From Limnothrix sp. CACIAM 69d (GTDB taxonomy: Bacteria > Cyanobacteriota > Cyanobacteriia > CACIAM-69d), in contig MKGP02000003.1 in the NCBI GenBank assembly GCA_001913845.2, positions 141,415 through 205,414 on the forward strand: 64,000 bases of DNA, read 5' to 3'. The notes under the pieces were generated by a model. It searched no databases, had not been told where the DNA came from, and saw nothing but the letters and a program-made list of their open reading frames with translations. A program made the translations under genes and the position numbers. Of this stretch, positions 46,447 through 55,200 are shown one piece after another. Position 1 is the first letter of the stretch, and each line of letters begins with the position of its first letter.

Positions 46447-48969
46447 ATGACTTTTGCTGGCACTGGCAGTTTTTTGGCATCGTTAACGCGACCCGATCGG
46501 GTGGGCTTGCTCACCCAACGGGTTCAGGATCTTCCGGTTGCGGAATTTGTTTGCCTCCTGGACTTCATCACAGCGGAGTTTCAGCAGTTTTTGCGCGCCT
46601 TTGATTTGGTCAATAATGCGGCGCTCGAAAGCATCCTGGAGCAAATTCTCGATGCCTTGACCCTCAAAATTGGGCTGATTTTGCAGGCGGAACGCACCAC
46701 CATTTTTTTGCTCGATCCCGATCGCGCGGAATTGTGGGCCCGGCCCAATGGCGATCAAGCGCCTGAGTCCGATGAAATTCGGATTCCACTGAACGTGGGC
46801 ATTACGGGCCGATCGGCTGCCACGGGTGAAGTGGTGAACATGGCCAATGTGCAGCAGGCGGCGGGGTTTGAGCTGGCCTTTGATGGTCTGGGCGATCGCC
46901 CCACGGAGGCCTTGCTTTGTATGCCCATCCGCAGCACCGATGGGGCCGTGGTGGCTGTGGTGCAATTGCTGAACAAAACCACTGCCCCGGCCTTTGACCG
47001 CGAAGACGAGGCCCGCTTTCGAGAATTTGCGGAATCGATCGGGATCATTCTGGAAAGTTGCCAGTCTTTTTATCAGGCGGCCCGTAACCAACGCGGGGTG
47101 GCGGCGCTGCTGAAGGTCACCACCCTGTTTGCCCAAACGGGCCTGGAATTGGATCGGGTTTTGCAGGCGGTGATGGCGGAAGCCCGCGACTTTATGCAGG
47201 CGGAATATGGCACGTTGTACCGGCTCGATCGGGACACGGGCCGGCTGCGCACCACCTTTGAGGATGGGCGATCGTTGGAGGTGTCGAGCGATCGAGGGTT
47301 GGTGGGCCATGTGGTGCGCAAGGGACAGCCCCTAAACCTGAGCTATGCCCCTTCCCACGAGGATTTTGATGCCCTGCTCGATCGTCCCCATGGCCTGAAC
47401 ACTCGCAATGCCCTCTGCTTGCCGATTTTTGACCCCTCGGGGCAACTGATTGGCGTGAGTCAACTGCTCAACCGCAAGCAGGGCAATTTCACCGCTTCTG
47501 ATGAGGCCTTCATGCGGGCCTTCAACACCCAGGCCGGCATTGCCCTGGAAAATGCCCGTCTCTTTGACAGCGTACTCACGGAACAGCAGTACCAAAAAGA
47601 CATCCTGCGGAGCCTGTCCAATGGCGTAATTTCCACGGATCTGCAAGGGCGAGTGGTGACGATCAACGAAGCCGCTTTGGAACTGCTGGGCTGTCCGGTA
47701 CGGCGGGACGGGATGGCGGGCCGCCGCAGCATCCAAACCATCTGGGAACAGCAACTCCTGAAGCGGCCCGTGTGGGAAATTATCCCGATCGAGTCCTTGG
47801 AAACGCGCTTGAAAGACAGCCTCAGCACCGGCGCGCGCCATCGGGTTCCTGAGCAGGCCCTGCGGGTCGGGCGCTACTTCAGCCCCCAAGAGGGAACCGT
47901 TTGGGTTGTGCCCCAGGGCAACAATCAAGTGCGGTTGTGGAACGATCCGGCCCGCCCGCTGGAATATCTGAATCCCGATGATATGCAACTGTTCGATCGC
48001 AACGTCAACCTAGCCGTGAATCCCCTGACGGATTTGGATGGCAAAGTGCGGGGCGGTTTGGTGGTGTTAGAAGACATCAGCCGCGAACAACGACTCAAAG
48101 CCACCATGTCTCGCTACATGACCCCTGAAGTGGCCGAGCGGGCCGTGGAGCTGGGGGCAGACATGCTGACCGGCGAGCGCAAGGATGTGACAATCCTGTT
48201 TTGCGATATCCGGGGCTACACCAGCTTGGCCGAGGCCCTGGATGCCACGGAGGTGGTGGCCCTGCTGAATCAATATTTTGAAACCATGGTGGAGGCCATT
48301 TTTGATCGCAAGGGCACCCTCGATAAGTTTATTGGTGATGCCCTGATGGCGGTTTTTGGTGCACCGTTGCCCCTCGAAGAGGATCACGCCTGGTTAGCGG
48401 TGCTGACGGCTTTGGATATGCGCGATCGCCTGAAAGTGTTTAACCGAGCCTTGGTGGCCACCGATCGACCACCCCTGCGGGTTGGCATCGGCATCAGCTC
48501 CGGCGAGGTGATTGTGGGCAACATCGGTTCCCGACGGCGCATGGACTACACCGCGATCGGGGATGCCGTGAACGTCAGCTCCCGCCTGGAAGGGCTAACC
48601 AAGGAATATGGCTGCGACATCATTCTCAGCGAAGCCACCTACGAGCGTTGCGCCGATCGGCTCTGGGTGCGCGAACTCGATCGGGTGCGGGTCAAAGGTC
48701 GCACCAAGCCGATTCGCATCTTTGAACTGATTGGCGATCGCGCCCGTCCTCTCTCCTTTGAAGATGAAACCTTCCTGGAACAATACGAGCTGGGCAAAGA
48801 AGCCTTTAACCGCTTCCATTTCCACAAAGCCATGGTGCATTTTGCCGCCGCCCAACAACTGCGGCCCCATGATCACTCCGTGAAGCTCCATATAGAACGG
48901 GCAACCCAGTATCTGGATTGCCCGCCCCCGGAATATTGGGATGGGGTGTTTAATACCCCCAACATGTAG
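46447..48969 (+). CDS. Class III adenylate cyclase with two GAF domains and a PAS domain (CyaB-type)
   Basis: About 840 residues from ATG 46447 (MTFAGTGSF); a longer ORF from 46396 is possible. Two GAF domains (about 65-205 and 225-375) bind cyclic nucleotides in Anabaena CyaB1/B2. A PAS-like segment with a loop follows, then the cyclase homology domain (about 575-760). Metal Asps are in FCDIRG (about 584) and IGDALM (about 629), the adenine-specifying Lys is in TLDKFIGD, and the transition-state Asn/Arg are in AVNVSSRLE (about 708). This is the full set for ATP use. The last 80 residues look like a TPR-like tail. Product cAMP would act through CRP-type SYCRP regulators, none of which is in the window. 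Confidence 0.93.
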   Translation: MTFAGTGSFLASLTRPDRVGLLTQRVQDLPVAEFVCLLDFITAEFQQFLRAFDLVNNAALESILEQILDALTLKIGLILQAERTTIFLLDPDRAELWARPNGDQAPESDEIRIPLNVGITGRSAATGEVVNMANVQQAAGFELAFDGLGDRPTEALLCMPIRSTDGAVVAVVQLLNKTTAPAFDREDEARFREFAESIGIILESCQSFYQAARNQRGVAALLKVTTLFAQTGLELDRVLQAVMAEARDFMQAEYGTLYRLDRDTGRLRTTFEDGRSLEVSSDRGLVGHVVRKGQPLNLSYAPSHEDFDALLDRPHGLNTRNALCLPIFDPSGQLIGVSQLLNRKQGNFTASDEAFMRAFNTQAGIALENARLFDSVLTEQQYQKDILRSLSNGVISTDLQGRVVTINEAALELLGCPVRRDGMAGRRSIQTIWEQQLLKRPVWEIIPIESLETRLKDSLSTGARHRVPEQALRVGRYFSPQEGTVWVVPQGNNQVRLWNDPARPLEYLNPDDMQLFDRNVNLAVNPLTDLDGKVRGGLVVLEDISREQRLKATMSRYMTPEVAERAVELGADMLTGERKDVTILFCDIRGYTSLAEALDATEVVALLNQYFETMVEAIFDRKGTLDKFIGDALMAVFGAPLPLEEDHAWLAVLTALDMRDRLKVFNRALVATDRPPLRVGIGISSGEVIVGNIGSRRRMDYTAIGDAVNVSSRLEGLTKEYGCDIILSEATYERCADRLWVRELDRVRVKGRTKPIRIFELIGDRARPLSFEDETFLEQYELGKEAFNRFHFHKAMVHFAAAQQLRPHDHSVKLHIERATQYLDCPPPEYWDGVFNTPNM

Positions 48970-49065
48970 GCGATCGGTTCACCCATCGGAGGAAAACTCT
49001 GCCACCTGAAACCAAGTGGCAGCGCCCGCCCAAAACATGAAGCCATAAGGATTAGTCACCGTAGA

Positions 49066-49085
49066 CAAGGGGCTTAAGCCCCTTG
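49066..49085. repeat. GGGGCTTAAGCCCC palindrome before a gene end
   Basis: A perfect family palindrome (CAAGGGGCTTAAGCCCCTTG). It is followed by an inverted pair CCAAGGATCTC/GAGATCCTTGG and then TTTGACGACATCCCCTAG, in which CTA (49142-49144) is the stop codon of the downstream minus-strand gene. Confidence 0.85.
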
Positions 49086-49141
49086 CGCCCAAGGATCTCG
49101 TTACGGCGGAATGAGATCCTTGGGCAATTTGACGACATCCC

Positions 49142-51022
49142 CTAGAGCGATCGGAACTGGTGGGTTTGGGTGTCGTAACAGCGCGATCGGGGTTTTTCGG
49201 GAATTTCCAACTCCTTCATGGCCCAATCTTGGCGCGTAATATCCAAATTGGGATTGAAGTAAGGATCGGTTGCTTGAATCATCGATTTCCAGCGTTTAAA
49301 AAACTTGGCGGAATCTTCCGGGTGCGGATCCCCTTCAAAGGTTTTGCCCCTGGTATAGGATTCGTGGTGAACCAAGGTGGCATCGGCACAAAAAACTGCG
49401 CGATAACCCGCTTCTCGGGCCCGCAAACACAGATCCACGTCCCCAAAACCAACGGCTAAAGACTCGTCATAGCCGCCAACTTTGGCGAAAGTGTCGGCCC
49501 GCATCAGCAAACAAGCGGCCGTGACCGAAGACATTTCGCGGCAGGAAATCAGAGCGCCAATATAGCCCGGTTCTGCCTCTCCAGAGGGCAAGGAATCCCG
49601 CATGAATTTGCCGAAATGTTCCGCCATCCCATGCATTCCCACGCAAACGCCCGCATGTTGGATGTAGCAGCGATCGGGATAGAGCAACTTAGCGCCCACG
49701 ATGCCAATGTCTGGTTTTTGGGCAAATTCTGCCATTCGCTCCAACCACCCATCCTCGATCGCCTCAATATCGTTATTGCAAAAGAGATAGTGGGTAAAAT
49801 GTCCGGTCGGCAACTGAGCAACGGCCCAGTTATTAATCGCTGAAAAATTAAAAGGGCCGGAGTAATTTAAAACGCGATGTTGATCTTTTAGGGATCGAAA
49901 ATAGCGAATGGATTTGGGATCATTGGAATCGTGATCGATCAAAACAATTTCGTAGGCGACCTGATGCACGGTTTTGGCAATGCTATCAATGCATTGTTTA
50001 ACCAAATCGCCGCAATTTTTGGTTGGGATCACGATCGCAATGCGGATCGGGCCCTGGAGGGGATAGCGGACTCGGAAATAATTAAACCGAAATCCTGTTT
50101 GCACTTCGCCCGGATCGCCCGATCGATCTAAATGTTCGCTTAAAACAGCCCGCGAAATCTCCAACACATCCGATCGCCGCTGATTGCCGGTGCTGGTCAG
50201 GTGTTGTCGCCACAGGTAAAGAATTTCGGGAATGTGGCTAATTCGTTTGGCCCGCTCACAGGCCCGCAAAATTAGGTCGTAATCCTGGGAAACGGTCAAA
50301 AATTCCCGAAACCCGCCAATTTCCTGCAAGAGAGACCGCCGAAACCCCACCAAATGCACGATGTAGGGGTGCGATCGCAGCAACTCCAGCGAAAAGGCCG
50401 GCCGAAAGGCAAACTCGATCGGCTCGCCTTCGGGAGTCACCAGCACTTCATCGGAATAAAACAAGTCTGGATCGTCGGCCAAGATGGTTTCCGCCACCCG
50501 CAGCAGGGCATGTTCCGGCAGTTGATCATCATGATCCATCAGCACCACAAAATCGCTGGTGGCCAGGGCCAGGGCCGCATTGGAGGCGGCGGAAATTCCC
50601 CCATTGTGATCGCGGTAGGTCACTTTGATCCGGGCATCCTCGGCCGCGAGTCGATCGAGCGTGGCCTTCACCTGGGGATCGGGCGATCGATCATCGGCAA
50701 TGCACAGCTCCCAATGGGGATAAATTTGGGCCCGCACAGACTCGATCGCCTCCGTCAGCCAGCGCTCTGGCGTGTTGTAGACGGGCATGATGATCGAGAT
50801 TTGGGGCAAATTTTCCAGGGCCGCCGCTCGATCGGCAAATCGCCGTCGATTCTCGGGCGACAGACCCCGGCGATATTGATCCCAAGCGGCCAGTTGGGCC
50901 CGTTCTCCCAACAGTCGCCGCCGGAGTTTGGTGCGCAATTTTTGGGCGATCGCCCCCAGACCGCCTCGTTGCCACAACCGCCAAGCTCGTCCGGGCCAAC
51001 TGGCCAACCGCGCAATCGCCAT
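49142..51022 (-). CDS. Two-domain family-2 glycosyltransferase
   Basis: A 626-residue protein with two GT-A domains. The first (about 70-180) has SIIMPVYNTPERWL, a DDRSPDP strand and VLMDHDDQLP with the DxD-type motif. The second (about 315-560) starts IAIVIPTKNCGDLVKQ and carries IVLIDHDSND, LFCNNDIEAIEDGW and GFGDVDLCLRAREAGYRAVFCADATLVHHES. Such two-domain GT2 enzymes build surface polysaccharides or O-antigen-like chains from nucleotide sugars at the cytoplasmic face. No membrane helices are seen. Its neighbour at 52297-56244 is another large glycosyltransferase, separated by the YccF gene and the broken nucleotidyltransferase. Confidence 0.9.
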   Translation of the reverse strand: MAIARLASWPGRAWRLWQRGGLGAIAQKLRTKLRRRLLGERAQLAAWDQYRRGLSPENRRRFADRAAALENLPQISIIMPVYNTPERWLTEAIESVRAQIYPHWELCIADDRSPDPQVKATLDRLAAEDARIKVTYRDHNGGISAASNAALALATSDFVVLMDHDDQLPEHALLRVAETILADDPDLFYSDEVLVTPEGEPIEFAFRPAFSLELLRSHPYIVHLVGFRRSLLQEIGGFREFLTVSQDYDLILRACERAKRISHIPEILYLWRQHLTSTGNQRRSDVLEISRAVLSEHLDRSGDPGEVQTGFRFNYFRVRYPLQGPIRIAIVIPTKNCGDLVKQCIDSIAKTVHQVAYEIVLIDHDSNDPKSIRYFRSLKDQHRVLNYSGPFNFSAINNWAVAQLPTGHFTHYLFCNNDIEAIEDGWLERMAEFAQKPDIGIVGAKLLYPDRCYIQHAGVCVGMHGMAEHFGKFMRDSLPSGEAEPGYIGALISCREMSSVTAACLLMRADTFAKVGGYDESLAVGFGDVDLCLRAREAGYRAVFCADATLVHHESYTRGKTFEGDPHPEDSAKFFKRWKSMIQATDPYFNPNLDITRQDWAMKELEIPEKPRSRCYDTQTHQFRSL

Positions 51023-51122
51023 ATTTGTTGATTAGCCCTATGCCGTGAGCAGTATATCGCTTCAGGGCCCGCCCAAAATGATGCCCCGAGGATTCACCAT
51101 CCTCACCTCGCGGTGTTTCTGA

Positions 51123-51503
51123 TTAACGCTCCATTTCCTTGAGTTCTCGACCAAAGGGCAGCAGCGCCATCACCAACAGCTTGAAATGTTGTTTAGCAAA
51201 GGGCAAACCGATGATTGTGATCGCCAGAATCACGCCATGGATCAGGTGAGAAAGGGCGATCGCCCAACCAAAGAAAAACACCCAAATCACATTCAAAATC
51301 ACCCGCAAAGGGCTATCGGCATTTTCCACCGCCACCACTTCTTTACCGAAGGGAGTCATGGTGGCCAAACCAACCTTAACCTGCTGAAGACCAAAGGGAA
51401 TTCCCACGATCGTTAAACACATGCTGAGTCCGCCGATGATGTAGCCCAACCCACTGATGAGGCCACCGAAAATCAGCCAAATGATGTTACCTAATAAGCT
51501 CAT
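51123..51503 (-). CDS. YccF-domain inner-membrane protein
   Basis: A 126-residue protein with two copies of a YccF-type motif and about four helices. The halves IVGIPFGLQQVKVGLATMTPFGKEV and IIGLPFAKQHFKLLVMALLPFGREL show the family repeat (xxGxPFxxQxxKxxxxxxxPFGxE). Function is unknown. The ATG at 51503 gives the family N-terminus. It sits alone between two glycosyltransferases. Confidence 0.9.
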   Translation of the reverse strand: MSLLGNIIWLIFGGLISGLGYIIGGLSMCLTIVGIPFGLQQVKVGLATMTPFGKEVVAVENADSPLRVILNVIWVFFFGWAIALSHLIHGVILAITIIGLPFAKQHFKLLVMALLPFGRELKEMER

Positions 51504-51607
51504 GGTTTTAGGTCTGGTGATTTAAGTCTTGCTTGGTCAAATTAACTCAACGAACCTTGTGAATTCTGTCACAAAGAAACAGCTCAAACATTTTTCAAAG
51601 CTCTCAT

Positions 51608-52066
51608 TTAAGCTTGATCCTGAGAGCCTGCTAGACTTTCTAAATCAGCTAAGTCTTGGGATCTGCCCGATACTTTTTTATTCAGCCGCAAATTTTCCAA
51701 GTCAATCCAGTAAATCTTTAGCCCATCTAGATCAGACTCGATTTTGCTCTGATAGCAGGTTTCAAAATCAACTCCATCCGGTGATGTGATTAAGTCAATT
51801 CGGTTGGGAGGATAACCGAGCTGAACCACTTGATCGGATTGGGCAAAATCAGAAGCTACTAGATTCAAGCTCGCAAAGCCAAAGGTAGCAAGAGCCTGAA
51901 TCACCTTTTGGGCATTTTCTAGGGTTGGCTGAATTCAAATGTCTAGACCTTTGGTGTATCGAGGGTGTCCATGGAATGCCACGGCATAACCACCCACAAC
52001 GAGATAGCGAACTTGGTTAGCGTTTAAGCACTCGATAAACTCTCTGAAATCGGGGTTCAAAACCAT
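51608..52066 (-). pseudogene. Nucleotidyltransferase-like gene split by an in-frame TGA
   Basis: One frame runs from ATG 52066 to TAA at 51608 with a single in-frame TGA at 51935-51937 (codon 44). Before it the sequence reads YLVVGGYAVAFHGHPRYTKGLDI, and after it DFAQSDQVVQLGYPPNRIDLITSPDGVDFETCY and NLRLNKKVSGRSQDLADLESL. This is the standard pattern of small MNT/AbiEii-like nucleotidyltransferases, in which DLDIW is expected at the break, so TGA most simply replaces TGG (Trp). The first Asp of DLD is also Gly here. Both catalytic-site changes point to inactivation. It overlaps its small partner gene by about 50 bp. Confidence 0.82.
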
Positions 52067-52253
52067 AGGCCCATTGATGATATTCGCGGCGAATTTCTTC
52101 GAGGGCGGCCAAACGGGCCTCAGCGGGTTGACTGCGCCAATAGGCTAGGTCGCTTGCTTTGGCTGCCTGATCATCTTTCATGTTGAGAATGCGGCAGCTC
52201 ATCACCATTTTACGAACCATTTTGGACTCCTCTTTGGACTCCTGATTGAGCAA
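52017..52253 (-). CDS. Small partner protein of the nucleotidyltransferase, antitoxin-like
   Basis: Up to 78 residues; the core SDLAYWRSQPAEARLAALEEIRREYHQW...RFQRVYRVLKR matches a cyanobacterial family of about 70 residues encoded just upstream of small nucleotidyltransferases, often with overlapping ends as here. Start is uncertain (ATG 52253, or inner ATGs in MVRKMV or MKDDQ). It resembles the toxin-antitoxin or abortive-infection pairing, but no activity has been shown for this family as far as I know. It appears intact although its partner is broken. Confidence 0.7.
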   Translation of the reverse strand: MLNQESKEESKMVRKMVMSCRILNMKDDQAAKASDLAYWRSQPAEARLAALEEIRREYHQWAYGFEPRFQRVYRVLKR

Positions 52254-52296
52254 AGTTGCCCCAATGGCCCCAGGATAGCGAAATTTACGCGATTGC

Positions 52297-55200
52297 CTAC
52301 TCTAAAAACAGCAGACGACGCAGCAGTTGTTCCAGTTCGTTGGCAGTGCGATCGATCCCGAGGGTTTCAACGGTGGCTCGTCCCGTTTGGGCCAGGTTCA
52401 CCCGCGAAACTGCGTCGGTGGTCAGTTGCAGCAGGGTTTGGGCGATCGACTCGGCCACGGGCAGCACCGTGCCGTAGTGAATCCCGGCGGAAAGGGTGGG
52501 ATGCAGCGGCAAATCTTCGCCCACCAGCAGGGCCGCACAACCGCAGCCGATCGCTTGCAGGGTGGGGAGGGCGCTATTGGCGGCGGAGGGGGCCAAGTGC
52601 AGTTGGGCCGTTTGCAACGCGGCGGCCAAGGTGGCCCGATCGGGCCAGCCCAGTTCCTCACAAGCAAAGGGCAGTGGCTCCGGCGCGTGGGAACCGTAGC
52701 GGCGAATTTGTAAATCCGGCTGTTGGGTGGCCAGGAGGCTTAACCCGGCAATGATCGCCGATCGCTGGTCGGCATCGGTGGCCCGATCGTCTAACCAAAG
52801 GATTGATCGGGCGGGGCCGCTGTGGCGCACCCAATTGGGCGCGTTGGGCAAAAAGTCCGCCGTTAATCCGCCTTCCAACCACAGGGGCGGCACTCGCAGG
52901 GTTCGGGCCGTTTCCCAGCGATCGGCGAGGGCCTGGCCGAGGGCGATCGGCCGCAACGGCAACCCACAGGAACCGAGGGCCGTTTCTCGCTCGATCGTGC
53001 CCAGGGCTTCGCAATCCACTTCCCAGTTTTGAACCAAACGCACCCGCAGCCGCACGTTGGCCCAATCGGCCACCGCACAGGCCGATCGCCAATCGGTGGC
53101 CAGGGCCACATCCAAAGCCGGTAGCCCCGTTTGGCCTTCCAACACCTGCACACCACTGCCTTGCAATTGGGTTTCCCAAGCACGACAGGCTTGATGAACT
53201 TGGCCGCTGCTGCTGGCTCCGAAAGGTTGCACCACGAGCCGCACCTCATGGCCTTGGGCATCCAGGGCCCGGGCCAGGGTGGCGATTCGATCGACCTCCA
53301 CGCTGTCGCTGGCCGCCAGGGAGACCACCATCGCCACGGTCAAGGCGCTGGGTTCCGGGATCGATCGGGCCAACAGGTGATGCCAGCCGGCCCAGGTTTC
53401 TCCCAAGGCGGCGCGGGTGAGGTAGCGCTGGCGAGCCGCTTGGTTGGCCGCTTGCCCCATGCGATCGCGCAAATCCTGATCCTCAATCAACTGGCCCAAG
53501 GTGGCGATCCAGTCTTCCGAGTTACCACACAGGAACCCCGTGACTCCCGGTTGAATGGCTTCCGCATAGGTTCCCCAATGGGAGGCCACCGTGGGCACGG
53601 CCAACAGGGCCGCCTCAAAATATTTCAGCTCGCTCTTACCGGCGGTGAATTCCCGATCGCGCTCTAGGGGAGCCAAGTTAATATCCAAACGGGCATAAAC
53701 TTCCGGCAGTTTTTCCCAGGGCAAAATCGGCAACCGCTCCAGTCGATCGCCCCAGGTTGCCGCGAAGTCCGCCGATAGTTCCAAATGCCCCACCACCAGC
53801 AGTCGCGCTTGGGGATAGCGGGCGGCAATGACCTGCAAGGCGGCCTCACATTCCGCAAAGTCCCGCTGGTGGGTTTTAGTGCCGCTGAGATAGCCCAGGC
53901 GCACCACGGAGCGATCGCGCTCATCGGTGGCGGCGGCTAGGGTTTCGGCCGCTTGCCGTTCCATTTCGGCGCTGGCTCGGTTGGGCAGCAGCGCCACGGG
54001 AGTGCCGGGGAATCGCTGTTCGATCGACCGTTTCAGGTTGGCGGTGCTGGTGCTAACCCCATCCACCCGGGCGATCGCCCGTTGGTATTGGTGCATCATC
54101 TCCTTGTAAACCTGCCGCAGTTCTTCTTCACCGCTGTTGGCATCTTCCAACTGGTAGAGCAGATCCGGATCAAAGACCAAATCATCGGTTTCAAACACAA
54201 ACCGCACGCCCTGTTTTCGCCCTTCCTCGATCGCTGACTCCAGGTTGGGATGGAAGGTGGGCCGGTGCATCACCACCACTCGGTATTGATCCAACAGTTC
54301 CCGGTAAGGATATTGGGCAATGTCGTAGACCTCAACGCTGTAGCCCAAATAGCGCAGGGCTTCCGCCTGGTGCAGACAACGGTAGCGGTAGGGCGCACCG
54401 CCGCAGCCACTGATGAAGGCAAACATCCCGATCGGGCGATCGTCCGTCGTTTGCACCTTCACCGGAGCTGCCAAGCGTCCTTCGCGCACCCCCACCAACA
54501 GAAAATGCTCAAAGGCGCTGCGATATTGCCCCAGTTCCACCGCCAAGGCTGCGTCGCCGTAGGTTTGCAAATAAAATTCGCTGTCAAAGTTGGGATTGGG
54601 ATTTAGCCCCTCCGCCATTCCCACTTCCAGGAAATGTTCGATCGCACTGTTGAAATCCTTGGCCGCCAATCGCGTTTTCACCTGGGGATAGGTTTCCAGG
54701 TAGTAGCGGGTTTTGAAGAGGGGGCTAGGGTCGCGCCCTTCCGCTGCCCCGTTGGCCACAAAGTGGGCAAAGGCCTGGCTATAGGTGGCATTGGGCAGAC
54801 AGTTGGCCACATCCGGTTGGGTTTCCAGATAGTAGGCCGCATCAAACAGCCGCAGGAGGGCGTGGGGCTTGCGCAAATCCAGGCTGGGCAGCTCTCGCTT
54901 AATTGCCTCATAGATCGCAGACTGTTGGGCTGCCGGATCGGGGGCGATCGCCAGTTCCGGGGGAATTTGCGACAGGGCCACCAGCGTGCGTGCAAACAGC
55001 TCCGGATCAAAGTGATCGGCCGCTGGCGGCCGCAGTTTGTATTTCAGCTTGATCCAAAAATTCCGCAGGGTCCAAAACTTGCTGCTGCGAATGATGTCTA
55101 ACAGGCGACGGGTTTCCTCAAGGCGCGATCGCAACTCCCGAAACTGATCTTGGGCGGCGGCGATTTGGGCCTTGGCGTGATCCCGCAGTTCGTTGGCCCG

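Noticed and set aside
51904..51937. TGA in the nucleotidyltransferase gene as a programmed selenocysteine or readthrough site
   Set aside because: No SECIS-like hairpin was recognised, and the neighbouring Asp-to-Gly change points to decay.
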